A DNA stretch of 64,000 nucleotides, from positions 4,898,001 to 4,962,000 of the forward strand of contig JAWHQI010000185.1 in NCBI GenBank assembly GCA_033032865.1, read 5' to 3'. This stretch comes from Dactylorhiza incarnata (taxonomy: Eukaryota; Streptophyta; Magnoliopsida; Asparagales; Orchidaceae). The position numbers and the translations under genes were made by a program. The notes beneath the pieces were generated by a model that worked only from the letters and a program-made list of their open reading frames with translations, was not told the origin of the DNA and did no database searches. Shown in pieces: positions 44,376 through 56,482 of this stretch (positions within the stretch are counted from its first letter, which is position 1; each line of letters starts with the position of its first letter).

Positions 44376-46868
44376 ATGACTAGAGAGACCCCCCGAACTC
44401 TAACCACTATTCCTCAGGATGGAGTGTCACACCCCACTAATAAAAGTTATAACACTAAACCTCGAGCGTTAGATAAAGGGTGGGACACCGTTGCAAGAGT
44501 GATTAGGTTTGACCGTGACATAACAAGAAAATTTTCGAAAAATTTTAAGCACGGTGAGAAGTGGTGCAAACTAGTTGTCGATAGTATTTGCCGCATGAAT
44601 GTCATTTCTGAAAATGCTATCACGAGGATGTGTTTGACCACCGAGCCGCACCCCCGTCCCTATCAGCTTGTGTGTTCTGACGAGAGCACTGTTTTAGTGT
44701 CTAGGCGATGTTTGGTGCCCCTCACCATCAAAGTCTATTCTGAGCATGTTTGGTGTGATGTCCTTCCTATGAAGGATTGTCATGTATTGCTAGGACGCCC
44801 ATGGCTTTCTGACCATGTGGTCATCCACGATGACCATGACAACACGATAGAATTCCAACATAATGGTCAGCTTATCACTCTTAGGTCCACTCCGCCTAAG
44901 ACGCCTTTAGTCCCACCTGGAAGTACTTGTAGCTCTACTGAGTCGACACCACCGTGCCTAGCAACGAAAGAGGATTTTGACACTGTTAGTCAAAATCGTC
45001 CTATAGACTGTATTAGCCCCTCCGAAACGAACACATTAGGCTTAATCGTTAAAGCTGAGGCTGACCCTATTAATCCAAGCCTTTCTAAGGACAATATTGT
45101 CACTGCTGAAACAACCACGCTTAGCTTAGTATGTGAGACTGAGGTTGCCCTGATTAGTCGACCTTTACTTGATCCCATTATCTTTAGGGAGCCTCCTGTT
45201 GGTCATCCCGAGATCATTCCGGAGGTTGTTAAAAATTCTGAGATAGAGCCGAGTGATTCCGATGATGTTGGTGAGAAGGCTGAGGAGATGGGGCGACCCT
45301 TATTAGCTCCTCACACTCTTGATAGCGGGATTAGGGCTAGTGAGTTTCCTGTGTCTTCTAGTGGGGAGGATAAGTGGTCCAATCCGTTATCTGTTGGTAG
45401 TAGTTGTGCGGGCACATTCTCTGCACTAGCGGACCATATGCTAGTGTTAGCTCCCCTGTTGAACCGTCACCCATTTATGATTGCTTGGGTCCCCCCTAAT
45501 TCAGTCCCGACCTTGATGTATGGTATGGAACCCGTTACCACCGCGGGACGAGATGAGTGGTTTCGTTGGGTTGTCCTTCCTATGCTAGTTGACCATAAAT
45601 TTTGGGATCGACCTAGGCTTCGTGCTCCCGATACCACTCCCTTTGAGAGTGCTAGCATTTTTGAATCTAGTCTTGGGAACGAAGTTATGAACTTTTTAAC
45701 ATTCTTATCTCCCAAAGACCCCGCTGCTATAGTTCGTGCGACTACCCATCCTACGATGACCTTGGATTTAAAATTATATAATGAATTAGCAGGTGTTCCA
45801 AGAAGTCTTATCTCACCCGAACGTGATAACTTGGTGTTAACCGACCCACTTGGGTCCATTCACTCTGTTGTCACCGCACCCGTTGGAGAATCCCGCATAG
45901 AACTAAATTCCAAAAATCGGTCCACCGGTCTGTCTCCGAACGAGATTGTTCACGGGTACAAGGCCTATGTGCCTCTTGACTTGGTTCTGTTGCCCCCAAC
46001 GAACAAGACAAGTCATTTCGCACAATCCTTCGCCCAACATATTCATGACTTACATGCACGTATACGAGCTACCTTGACTGCTCAATACGATTCTTACCAG
46101 GCGCACACCAATATACATCGGAGAGTGTCACACTTCAAGGTTGGCGATTTGGTTTTAGTACGATTAGTTCCCGAGCGTTTGCCATCTGGCACCGTTAAAA
46201 AGTTAGCACCTAAGCGCGCCGGCCCTTTTCGGATCATCGAGAAAATAGGTGACAACGCTTTTGTTTTGGATTTGCCTGCCGAATGGGGAATCTCCCCTAT
46301 TTTTAACGTCTCGGATTTAACGATGTTCGTATCGCCTCCACATGAGTTGAGTTCCTTGACGTCTTCTCCTTCCACCAAATCTTCTAATGGGTTGGGGAGT
46401 GGTAGTACGGATGACCTCTCTCTATCGGTTCCCACAGGTATTTCACTGGATGGTAAGTCGCATACTTTTATTCCTACTGCTGATATGTTCCCCAGGTTTC
46501 CGAAGACTTTTCTCACTCCGGACATGATACTGTTTGCGGAGCCACATACTACCTCAGAGGGTGCTACTTACCGCTTCCTCATCCGTTGGCGTGATCGTCC
46601 TCCTTCAGACGATTCTTGGGTCCTCGCGACGGAGCTTCAACGACTGGATGCTGATCTTCTCCGCCGCTACCTCTCGGACCACGCATCGGAGATGCTTGAT
46701 TTTGAGTGGGGGAGGATTGATGGCGCGTTCCCTCCGACACTCCTTGATGATGATGACCCGGCTGCCGAGGCACTACGCCACAAAGATCTGAGGTGCCATG
46801 TTGATGCTGAAGGAAGTCCGCGTTATAATCTCCGCCCGCGGCGTGCCAAAACCGCCATGAAAATTTAA
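44376..46868 (+). CDS. T polyprotein, unit 2
   Basis: 830 codons, identical to unit 1 except residue 208, Arg (CGT) instead of Cys (TGT). The frame again ends inside the following LTR. Same D69-S-I protease site and same missing RT, RNase H and integrase core. The single difference in 830 codons means the copies separated recently or are kept alike by recombination. Confidence 0.88.
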   Translation: MTRETPRTLTTIPQDGVSHPTNKSYNTKPRALDKGWDTVARVIRFDRDITRKFSKNFKHGEKWCKLVVDSICRMNVISENAITRMCLTTEPHPRPYQLVCSDESTVLVSRRCLVPLTIKVYSEHVWCDVLPMKDCHVLLGRPWLSDHVVIHDDHDNTIEFQHNGQLITLRSTPPKTPLVPPGSTCSSTESTPPCLATKEDFDTVSQNRPIDCISPSETNTLGLIVKAEADPINPSLSKDNIVTAETTTLSLVCETEVALISRPLLDPIIFREPPVGHPEIIPEVVKNSEIEPSDSDDVGEKAEEMGRPLLAPHTLDSGIRASEFPVSSSGEDKWSNPLSVGSSCAGTFSALADHMLVLAPLLNRHPFMIAWVPPNSVPTLMYGMEPVTTAGRDEWFRWVVLPMLVDHKFWDRPRLRAPDTTPFESASIFESSLGNEVMNFLTFLSPKDPAAIVRATTHPTMTLDLKLYNELAGVPRSLISPERDNLVLTDPLGSIHSVVTAPVGESRIELNSKNRSTGLSPNEIVHGYKAYVPLDLVLLPPTNKTSHFAQSFAQHIHDLHARIRATLTAQYDSYQAHTNIHRRVSHFKVGDLVLVRLVPERLPSGTVKKLAPKRAGPFRIIEKIGDNAFVLDLPAEWGISPIFNVSDLTMFVSPPHELSSLTSSPSTKSSNGLGSGSTDDLSLSVPTGISLDGKSHTFIPTADMFPRFPKTFLTPDMILFAEPHTTSEGATYRFLIRWRDRPPSDDSWVLATELQRLDADLLRRYLSDHASEMLDFEWGRIDGAFPPTLLDDDDPAAEALRHKDLRCHVDAEGSPRYNLRPRRAKTAMKI

Positions 46869-47884
46869 CTTTTATTCATGCACTTTTATTTTATATTAAT
46901 AAATATAAAATTATTTCATGCTAGATGATAATTTTATATTTATTAAAGTGGTTGTAATTTTAATTTTGAACTCTTTATTTATTTTGGTGTGTATTTAACC
47001 TTACGGATGGATAAGATTTTATCTCCATCATGGATGGTTAAGATTTTGTGTAAACTCCTATTTAAGGAGGTCTTTATGAAGGAATGAAAATAATTGAAGA
47101 ACAAAAAAACCAAACCCTATTTCCCCTTGGAAATTTCGGCCACAAGGAGTTCTCCCTCCTAGCCGCCGCCCCCCCTCTTGGTGTGACTCCAAGGCCGCCT
47201 CCCTCCATCCTCTTCGGTGCGACTCCGGCGAGACTTCCGTGGTGCGACTCCAAGGAAGAAAGGGTGCTTCTCCGTTCGGTGCGACGCCGGTGGAATCGTG
47301 GAGAGAGAGATTCTCCCACCTTATCTTGTGTGTTCATCTTCTTGGTTGGGTAACCCCTCTCCTTGTTAGTGATTCTTTCTACGCTTTAGTTTGTGGAGGT
47401 TTTGTCGAATCGTTTTATCCGCGATCTTAAATCTTTTCGCTTGCAAGATCTGAAAAAATAGTGTTGTTATTGAATCTCTTGTTGTTCGGATCGGGTAGAT
47501 CCGGTGCGGGAGCGAAACTCGGCCTAGCCTTGGTTTGCTCTCCAAGATTGGCGCACTTAGCGTTAACAAGGGAGTTAATCTCAACTAAAGCTTTATCGCC
47601 GCTTGAATGTTCACCGCCGCTCCAAAATATTGTCGCTGCGTTTTGAAATGAATCGATTGATGGAATAGATGCTTGTGTAGGTGCGGTGAGTTGTGTGCTT
47701 GTTGGAGAGGTAGGTCCTAAGAACGTTGTATCGAGTCCCGCATATTTTTTCTCCATCGGATTTGGGAGCCAACCGACCCCTTTTCGTTCGCTTTTGGTCG
47801 GAGCCCTCCTATGTTATTTTAATTTCTGTGATGAATGTCTTTCCGTTAGCGTAACGTACACGTTGTCACGGTACCCCTACATCA
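46718..47884 (+). repeat. T LTR 3
   Basis: 1167 bp, shared between units 2 and 3. I saw no difference from LTR 2. Confidence 0.93.
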
Positions 47885-48988
47885 ATTTGGTATCAGAGCT
47901 AGGTTGTGTTGAGTTCTATCTCGACACCATCCTTACTCTAAGATCGGTAGGTTATCCGTCCTCTAGTCGGTGCGTTCGTTAGCACGGTCAAAATCTGAAA
48001 ATTTTCGGATTGGTCTGCGTTTAGTAAAAACTCAGAAATTTAAAACTTGTCAGAAAAATCTGAAATTTTTTCTGTAGCTTCTTGCACGTATTTCCAGCAA
48101 CATTAAAACTGAAACTTTTTCGATTCGTCCTCGTTAGGTCGGCCTGAAAATTAGAAACGTCGTAATTCTGTCCAGGTGGAGTGCGAATAGCGGTCTGAAA
48201 TCTGAATTTTTTGTCGAAAATAAAAAAAAATATTCTGGACAATCCTCACTCTATTGTCAGCATTAAAAAAAATAAAAAAAAAATTATTAATCTTAATTGA
48301 TATCATCCTAATTTATTTCTTACCGTAGGACGCCGACAAATAATCAATCTTGCACGATTTCTTTCCAAAACAACCAAATCTTAATTAATCTTGCACGATT
48401 CCTTTCCAAAACAACCAAATCTTAATTAATCTTGCACGATTTGTTTCCAAAAATAATTAATTTTCAAAATCGGGCTTGCGAATAGCGGCATAAAACTTAA
48501 TTGGCACAATCCTAAATTATATCTTATCTTAGCTAGGAATTCAAAATTGAAAATTCAAAATTTAAAATTCAAAATTCAAATTCAAAATTCAAATTTTGAA
48601 ATTGAAAATTCAAATTCAAAATTCAAAATTTGAAATTCAAAATTCAAATTTTGGAAATTCAAAATTCAAATTCAAAATTCAAATTCAAAATTCAAATTTT
48701 TGAAATTCAAATTTCAAATTTCAAATTTCAAACTTTTGAAATCCAAAAATTCAAATTCAAAATTCAAACTTTTGAAATTCAAAATTCAAATTTTTGAAAT
48801 TCAAATTTCAACTTCAAAATTCAAAATTTTGAAATTCAAAATTTAAATTCAAAATTCAAATTTTTGAAATTCAAAATTCAAATTCAAAATTCAAAATTTG
48901 AAATTCAAAATTCAAATTCAAAATTCAAATTTATGCTTGTAACGGCCTAAAATCTGAAATATTTTAGTATTGTGTTCACACTCTTAGG
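47885..48988 (+). repeat. T internal leader 3
   Basis: As leaders 1 and 2. The A-run near 48222 is interrupted by a T. The AAATTC-rich tract is 48537-48933. Confidence 0.9.
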
Positions 48989-51481
48989 ATGACTAGAGAG
49001 ACCCCCCGAACTCTAACCACTATTCCTCAGGATGGAGTGTCACACCCCACTAATAAAAGTTATAACACTAAACCTCGAGCGTTAGATAAAGGGTGGGACA
49101 CCGTTGCAAGAGTGATTAGGTTTGACCGTGACATAACAAGAAAATTTTCGAAAAATTTTAAGCACGGTGAGAAGTGGTGCAAACTAGTTGTCGATAGTAT
49201 TTGCCGCATGAATGTCATTTCTGAAAATGCTATCACGAGGATGTGTTTGACCACCGAGCCGCACCCCCGTCCCTATCAGCTTGTGTGTTCTGACGAGAGC
49301 ACTGTTTTAGTGTCTAGGCGATGTTTGGTGCCCCTCACCATCAAAGTCTATTCTGAGCATGTTTGGTGTGATGTCCTTCCTATGAAGGATTGTCATGTAT
49401 TGCTAGGACGCCCATGGCTTTCTGACCATGTGGTCATCCACGATGACCATGACAACACGATAGAATTCCAACATAATGGTCAGCTTATCACTCTTAGGTC
49501 CACTCCGCCTAAGACGCCTTTAGTCCCACCTGGAAGTACTTGTAGCTCTACTGAGTCGACACCACCGTGCCTAGCAACGAAAGAGGATTTTGACACTGTT
49601 AGTCAAAATCGTCCTATAGACTGTATTAGCCCCTCCGAAACGAACACATTAGGCTTAATCGTTAAAGCTGAGGCTGACCCTATTAATCCAAGCCTTTCTA
49701 AGGACAATATTGTCACTGCTGAAACAACCACGCTTAGCTTAGTATGTGAGACTGAGGTTGCCCTGATTAGTCGACCTTTACTTGATCCCATTATCTTTAG
49801 GGAGCCTCCTGTTGGTCATCCCGAGATCATTCCGGAGGTTGTTAAAAATTCTGAGATAGAGCCGAGTGATTCCGATGATGTTGGTGAGAAGGCTGAGGAG
49901 ATGGGGCGACCCTTATTAGCTCCTCACACTCTTGATAGCGGGATTAGGGCTAGTGAGTTTCCTGTGTCTTCTAGTGGGGAGGATAAGTGGTCCAATCCGT
50001 TATCTGTTGGTAGTAGTTGTGCGGGCACATTCTCTGCACTAGCGGACCATATGCTAGTGTTAGCTCCCCTGTTGAACCGTCACCCATTTATGATTGCTTG
50101 GGTCCCCCCTAATTCAGTCCCGACCTTGATGTATGGTATGGAACCCGTTACCACCGCGGGACGAGATGAGTGGTTTCGTTGGGTTGTCCTTCCTATGCTA
50201 GTTGACCATAAATTTTGGGATCGACCTAGGCTTCGTGCTCCCGATACCACTCCCTTTGAGAGTGCTAGCATTTTTGAATCTAGTCTTGGGAACGAAGTTA
50301 TGAACTTTTTAACATTCTTATCTCCCAAAGACCCCGCTGCTATAGTTCGTGCGACTACCCATCCTACGATGACCTTGGATTTAAAATTATATAATGAATT
50401 AGCAGGTGTTCCAAGAAGTCTTATCTCACCCGAACGTGATAACTTGGTGTTAACCGACCCACTTGGGTCCATTCACTCTGTTGTCACCGCACCCGTTGGA
50501 GAATCCCGCATAGAACTAAATTCCAAAAATCGGTCCACCGGTCTGTCTCCGAACGAGATTGTTCACGGGTACAAGGCCTATGTGCCTCTTGACTTGGTTC
50601 TGTTGCCCCCAACGAACAAGACAAGTCATTTCGCACAATCCTTCGCCCAACATATTCATGACTTACATGCACGTATACGAGCTACCTTGACTGCTCAATA
50701 CGATTCTTACCAGGCGCACACCAATATACATCGGAGAGTGTCACACTTCAAGGTTGGCGATTTGGTTTTAGTACGATTAGTTCCCGAGCGTTTGCCATCT
50801 GGCACCGTTAAAAAGTTAGCACCTAAGCGCGCCGGCCCTTTTCGGATCATCGAGAAAATAGGTGACAACGCTTTTGTTTTGGATTTGCCTGCCGAATGGG
50901 GAATCTCCCCTATTTTTAACGTCTCGGATTTAACGATGTTCGTATCGCCTCCACATGAGTTGAGTTCCTTGACGTCTTCTCCTTCCACCAAATCTTCTAA
51001 TGGGTTGGGGAGTGGTAGTACGGATGACCTCTCTCTATCGGTTCCCACAGGTATTTCACTGGATGGTAAGTCGCATACTTTTATTCCTACTGCTGATATG
51101 TTCCCCAGGTTTCCGAAGACTTTTCTCACTCCGGACATGATACTGTTTGCGGAGCCACATACTACCTCAGAGGGTGCTACTTACCGCTTCCTCATCCGTT
51201 GGCGTGATCGTCCTCCTTCAGACGATTCTTGGGTCCTCGCGACGGAGCTTCAACGACTGGATGCTGATCTTCTCCGCCGCTACCTCTCGGACCACGCATC
51301 GGAGATGCTTGATTTTGAGTGGGGGAGGATTGATGGCGCGTTCCCTCCGACACTCCTTGATGATGATGACCCGGCTGCCGAGGCACTACGCCACAAAGAT
51401 CTGAGGTGCCATGTTGATGCTGAAGGATGTCCGCATTATAATCTCCGCCCGCGGCGTGCCAAAACCGCCATGAAAATTTAA
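48989..51481 (+). CDS. T polyprotein, unit 3
   Basis: 830 codons. Arg at 208 as in unit 2. Near the end it has Cys814 and His816 where units 1 and 2 have Ser and Arg; both changes lie in LTR 4. Otherwise identical, with no stop or frameshift. Confidence 0.88.
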   Translation: MTRETPRTLTTIPQDGVSHPTNKSYNTKPRALDKGWDTVARVIRFDRDITRKFSKNFKHGEKWCKLVVDSICRMNVISENAITRMCLTTEPHPRPYQLVCSDESTVLVSRRCLVPLTIKVYSEHVWCDVLPMKDCHVLLGRPWLSDHVVIHDDHDNTIEFQHNGQLITLRSTPPKTPLVPPGSTCSSTESTPPCLATKEDFDTVSQNRPIDCISPSETNTLGLIVKAEADPINPSLSKDNIVTAETTTLSLVCETEVALISRPLLDPIIFREPPVGHPEIIPEVVKNSEIEPSDSDDVGEKAEEMGRPLLAPHTLDSGIRASEFPVSSSGEDKWSNPLSVGSSCAGTFSALADHMLVLAPLLNRHPFMIAWVPPNSVPTLMYGMEPVTTAGRDEWFRWVVLPMLVDHKFWDRPRLRAPDTTPFESASIFESSLGNEVMNFLTFLSPKDPAAIVRATTHPTMTLDLKLYNELAGVPRSLISPERDNLVLTDPLGSIHSVVTAPVGESRIELNSKNRSTGLSPNEIVHGYKAYVPLDLVLLPPTNKTSHFAQSFAQHIHDLHARIRATLTAQYDSYQAHTNIHRRVSHFKVGDLVLVRLVPERLPSGTVKKLAPKRAGPFRIIEKIGDNAFVLDLPAEWGISPIFNVSDLTMFVSPPHELSSLTSSPSTKSSNGLGSGSTDDLSLSVPTGISLDGKSHTFIPTADMFPRFPKTFLTPDMILFAEPHTTSEGATYRFLIRWRDRPPSDDSWVLATELQRLDADLLRRYLSDHASEMLDFEWGRIDGAFPPTLLDDDDPAAEALRHKDLRCHVDAEGCPHYNLRPRRAKTAMKI

Positions 51482-52497
51482 CTTTTATTCATGCACTTTT
51501 ATTTTATATTAATAAATATAAAATTATTTCATGCTAGATGATAATTTTATATTTATTAAAGTGGTTGTAATTTTAATTTTGAACTCTTTATTTATTTTGG
51601 TGTGTATTTAACCTTACGGATGGATAAGATTTTATCTCCATCATGGATGGTTAAGATTTTGTGTAAACTCCTATTTAAGGAGGTCTTTATGAAGGAATGA
51701 AAATAATTGAAGAACAAAAAAACCAAACCCTATTTCCCCTTGGAAATTTCGGCCACAAGGAGTTCTCCCTCCTAGCCGCCGCCCCCCCTCTTGGTGTGAC
51801 TCCAAGGCCGCCTCCCTCCATCCTCTTCGGTGCGACTCCGGCGAGACTTCCGTGGTGCGACTCCAAGGAAGAAAGGGTGCTTCTCCGTTCGGTGCGACGC
51901 CGGTGGAATCGTGGAGAGAGAGATTCTCCCACCTTATCTTGTGTGTTCATCTTCTTGGTTGGGTAACCCCTCTCCTTGTTAGTGATTCTTTCTACGCTTT
52001 AGTTTGTGGAGGTTTTGTCGAATCGTTTTATCCGCGATCTTAAATCTTTTCGCTTGCAAGATCTGAAAAAATAGTGTTGTTATTGAATCTCTTGTTGTTC
52101 GGATCGGGTAGATCCGGTGCGGGAGCGAAACTCGGCCTAGCCTTGGTTTGCTCTCCAAGATTGGCGCACTTAGCGTTAACAAGGGAGTTAATCTCAACTA
52201 AAGCTTTATCGCCGCTTGAATGTTCACCGCCGCTCCAAAATATTGTCGCTGCGTTTTGAAATGAATCGATTGATGGAATAGATGCTTGTGTAGGTGCGGT
52301 GAGTTGTGTGCTTGTTGGAGAGGTAGGTCCTAAGAACGTTGTATCGAGTCCCGCATATTTTTTCTCCATCGGATTTGGGAGCCAACCGACCCCTTTTCGT
52401 TCGCTTTTGGTCGGAGCCCTCCTATGTTATTTTAATTTCTGTGATGAATGTCTTTCCGTTAGCGTAACGTACACGTTGTCACGGTACCCCTACATCA
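51331..52497 (+). repeat. T LTR 4
   Basis: 1167 bp, last LTR of the array, ending CCCTACATCA before the TSD. Private changes: AAGGATGTCCGCATTAT near 51425. Confidence 0.93.
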
Positions 52498-52502
52498 TTA
52501 GT
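52498..52502. repeat. T array target-site duplication, right copy
   Basis: TTAGT, identical to 37488-37492. Confidence 0.92.
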
Positions 52503-54550
52503 TCTGAGGCCTAGTGAGAGGCTGGCTGAGCCCGTGTTTTATTTGATTATTAGCGAGCGGTAAGCTCGGGGTAACTTGTATGAAAAATTGGAATCTGTGG
52601 CGGGTCTTCAGTATGGTCTGAGCTGGCACACCGGCGGACATACGTTGACTCATGCAAGTGGTGAGGATTGGGGATCTGGCTTAGTGGAAGTTGTGGAGAA
52701 GCCACCATCCCTAAAACTCACACTTGGCCTATCTAAGTCTGACGCGCAGCAAAAAGCACGACTAGTCCGCCCACGCGTGGGTCTCGGAGGGAGTGTGGAG
52801 AGGTCTAGGCTTGGTAGTGTGTGTACCCGCCTAGAAGTGGGGGAGCCCGACCCACTGTCACTACGGCCACGGTAGTGAGACCCTGGGTGATAGCTACACC
52901 TTGAACAATGGGGAACTAACAAGGTCTGTACGTACAGAGTCGTGTGTGTGAGTAAATCATCATTTCATAATAATGCGCATCATTGCATAACATAACATAC
53001 ATCACATCACTCATCTTTCCCTTCCCCCCCCCCCCATCATATAAAGTAGTATGGGATGCCTTATATGATGGGCCTTGCAAAACGATCCCTTAACTTATCT
53101 TTTGAATTGATAAGTTAAGGTTTTTCCTTACTTAAATTATGAAAACCTCACTGTTGCCCTATGAACCGTGGCTTGTTTACTTTTAGTGGATGCTCCATTT
53201 ACTGTAATTTGTTTCACTTTCTATTGCTTCTCTTATATTGTGACACTGGTTATGTTGTTAGTAACCTTGTACAATGGTTATTGCCTTACTATATACTCGC
53301 CAGTTCTTATACCGTGCTCATTTGTATAAATATGTGCTATAATTAATCTACCTGTCATATGTCATCTGCTTGAAATTATACTGCCTTGTGTCCCTCCTTT
53401 TCCTCCTCTCCACCCGTTGCCTAGGAGTCGCGGGGGGAGGCGGGGAGGTTGTGGCTGAGTCTTTTAGACTGACGGTCGATTGTGACCTAACACAGGGGAG
53501 GCAGCACCAGGAGACCCAGCACCAGAGGACAGGAGGACCTGATTCGGCAGGAACTACAGATCCCGGAGCCCCTCCTGTTGGCGACCGTACTACTGTGAGA
53601 TTTCGTCCTAGATTCTTAGTACTTGGTGATGAGGACCATGTCTTAGTCACTTTAGTTTTCGAGGAGTTTTAGTTTCAGCTTTATTTGACCGGGTTTGTTC
53701 CCGGGTACTCTCTTATGAATTGTACCAGACTATGATGTTTCCTTTCTATGTCTTTTGGTTTTTGGATGGATATGTATCTCTTATGTAATGTTAACTATGG
53801 ATGCTTCCCCTAGATTTGGCCGGCAGAATCGGCGTTAAGTGGTGGCTGCCCACCACGAGACGGCGGTTCTGGGCAGTAAGACCCATAGTAGGGCTAAAAG
53901 GGCCTCGACTACTTCATGTGGCCTATTATCGGGGCCCATTCCTCTTCATGTTCCCTCCGTCCTTCCAAGTTTTTGGAAGTCCGGGGATGAAAACTTCCTT
54001 TCTTTCTCTCTCTTCCTATTTTGGCTTTTTCCCAAAAATGGCCCTTTAATTAACCACCCATTTAATTCATTATTTAAAGGTAAATCAGCCATGTCATGGA
54101 CTGTTTGTAGGCTTGAGGTTGGGCTAGGGCCCAAGGGGAAATCATTTTAACCATGATGACTTAATGGGTTACTTGAGATTTGGTCTAGCTTAAGCCCTCT
54201 TAGGTTAATGTGAGTGATTCAAATGAATCCAATGGACTCTATGGGTTCTAGATTGGTGGAGCTTTGTGGAGGGGGACACAAGGAGGTCTTAAGTTCTCTT
54301 ATTGAGCTTGGGGGGCATAATGGGGCCCTTAGGGTTTTGCCCTAAGTTTAGGTTAAAAGGGCTCATTAAATGAAACCCTAGAGGTCAAATCCTCTTAATA
54401 AGTTAGTTGCTCTCAACCTTAAGGTTCTGTACATTGGTTAGGGAGTTTACCCTAGTATCCCCCAATCTCTTGTTGGTCTAGGGAGCTTGTTTAGAAAGGG
54501 AGAGTGTCAAAACTTGACTCAGGTGGCCTAGTTGTTTTGGGGATGTTACA
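52503..54550 (-). repeat. G6 3' LTR region (one end visible)
   Basis: Ends GGGGATGTTACA at 54550, which on the minus strand is an LTR start (TGTAACATCCCC), next to the G6 coding end. No gene is supported. Contents include a C-run near 53023 and two small hairpins (53034-53120). The other LTR end is not identified; the sequence continues left of T at 37487. Confidence 0.65.
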
Positions 54551-54635
54551 ATTCCCAATATGCAATAAAATGATTTCGTCCCCGAAATTTAAGATTAGTT
54601 GTACGGGTGTTGACACTAAGAGACAAACTTAATCT

Positions 54636-56482
54636 TTAAAGAAGAGTGCGAGGCGTACCTGCACTGAATAGCCTTGGATACTTTTGTTGCATGAGATCCA
54701 GGGGCTCCCAGGTATGCTCCTCTTGGCCATGATTAGACCACAACACCTTGACTAGTGGAATTTTCTTCTTTCTCAGGGTCCCGACTGCCGTTTCATCAAT
54801 TCGGATTGGCTCTAGAAGAACAGTTCTATCAGAAGCCACTGGGTTTGAAGCTGAAGTTACACGTTGATCTGGCCGGGTTAGCGCCTTCCGGAGGGAGGAG
54901 ATATAAAAAACGTTGTGCAGGCCGGCCAAGTCCGGGGATAGTTCTAATCTATATGCCACGGGACCGAATCTTTCTAGAATTCTGAAAGGCCCAAGGTACC
55001 TGGGGCTGAGCTTCTTCAGTCCCCGTACCCGGGTGATGCCATGAGCTGGTCGGATCTTTAGAAAACTTGATCACCCACCTGGAATTCTACCTGACGGTGA
55101 TGCGCGTCATAGTATTTGGCTTGCCTGCTCTGTGCTTCTAACATCTTCTGTCGTATTAAGCGTACTTGAGCATCGGTGTCTTCGATGAATTTAGATCCTA
55201 AGGCCGAGGGGTCTTTATCTTGCACCCAGGATAGCGGAGTTCTGCACTTCCTTCCGTATAAGGCTTCATAAGGTGTCATTCCTATGGAGGTATGATGCCT
55301 GTTGTTGTAGGAGAACTCTACCAACGATAACAGTCCCTCCCATGGCTCCCCACTATCCAATATGCATAATCGGAGGAGGTCCTCCATCGTCCGAATAGTG
55401 CGTTCAGTTTGCCCATCTGTTTGAGGGTGGAAAGCGGTACTGAAGTTCAGGAGGGACCCTAAATAAGCTTGGACGGCCCTCCACTCCTTAGATGTAAATC
55501 TTCTGTCTCGATCTGATATGATAGTTTTTGTCATGCCCTGGTAACGTACAAACTTTTCTACGAAGAGTCGAATTAGTACGCTGACCTGGGCTTTCTTTTT
55601 CATCGGAATGAATCTGGCCACTTTAGTTAATCTGTCAACGATTACCCAGACCGAGTCATGACCGGAACGGGACCTCGGTAACCCATGCACAAAGTCCATC
55701 GAGATATCTTCAAATTTCCAAACAGGCACTGACAGGGATTGAAGCCGTCCTGCCAGATTTCTGCATTCCGCCTTTACACACTGACAAGTTTCGCAGAGGT
55801 TTATAAATTTTGTTATATCCTTCTTCATCCCAGGCCAAAACATGGTTCTTTTTAAATCTGCTGTCATCTTGGTGATTCCCGGGTGTACTGAATACTTGTT
55901 ATAATGCGCTTCGGTCATGATCTCCTCCCTAAGCTGGTTTGTAGCCGGAATGTAAACTCGGTCCTTGAAGCGAACTAAACCGTCGATGATAGAGAAGTCT
56001 TTGGCGGCGCCCGTATTCAGTGCTTCAAAAACTGGTTCCAAATCCGCATCTTGTCCTTGACCTTCCCGGATGCGATCCTTGATATCACTCTCGATTGAGA
56101 TCGATCCCAGATACTCTTCGTACAATTCGGGATCTGCTCGGGAGACTAGAGTAATATTCAAATTTTCCATTTCTCGAAACAACTCCAATGATGACAATCG
56201 CATTTCTGGTTCCGATGTGCCGACTGTTCTGCTCAAAGCATCAGCCACTTTATTCGCTTTTCCGGGGTGATAGTGCATTGTATACTGATAATCGCAAAGG
56301 AATTCCACCCATCTTCTTTGACGCATATTAAGATCCTTCTGTGTGACTACGTATTTTAAATTTTTGTGATCAGAGAAGATGTCACAGTGTACTCCGTACA
56401 GATAATGTCGCCAAATTTTTAGCGCGAACACTACAGCTCCCATCTCTAGGTCATGCACGGGATAGTTTTGTTCATGCTTTAT
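54636..56482 (-). pseudogene. G6 pol remnant: RNase H, integrase, chromodomain
   Basis: On the minus strand it begins inside RNase H ([20 protein letters not shown]) and carries [20 protein letters not shown], the HHCC finger (HYNKYSVHPGITKM, CETCQCVKAEC), DDE residues ([29 protein letters not shown]), then one lost base near 55060 that shifts frame, [13 protein letters not shown] sequence, and a chromodomain end (VKVLWSNHGQEEHTWEP). Gag, protease and RT are missing. RNase H is cut at about 56482 by copia LTR sequence. Related to G4 and G5 but clearly a different family. Confidence 0.9.

Larger units (their letters stand above)
37493..52497 (+). mobile_element. T, tandem non-autonomous gypsy array: four LTRs, three internal regions, one TSD pair
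   Basis: LTRs of 1167 bp start at 37493, 42105, 46718 and 51331, separated by internal regions of 3445, 3446 and 3446 bp. Only the outermost ends carry the TSD TTAGT, so the array grew from one insertion by recombination between LTRs or entered as a concatemer. Units are nearly identical but carry private changes: an A-run of differing length, residue 208 Cys in unit 1 and Arg in units 2 and 3, and two codon changes in LTR 4. It sits inside the G6 LTR region. Confidence 0.93.

Noticed and set aside
50707..51138. 143-codon minus-strand ORF repeated in each T unit
   Set aside because: Antisense to the integrase tail of the T ORF. Its conservation follows from unit identity.
37493..52497. Tandem array as a pure assembly duplication
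   Set aside because: Units carry private differences in an A-run, residue 208 and LTR 1 and LTR 4. An assembly error cannot be fully excluded without reads.
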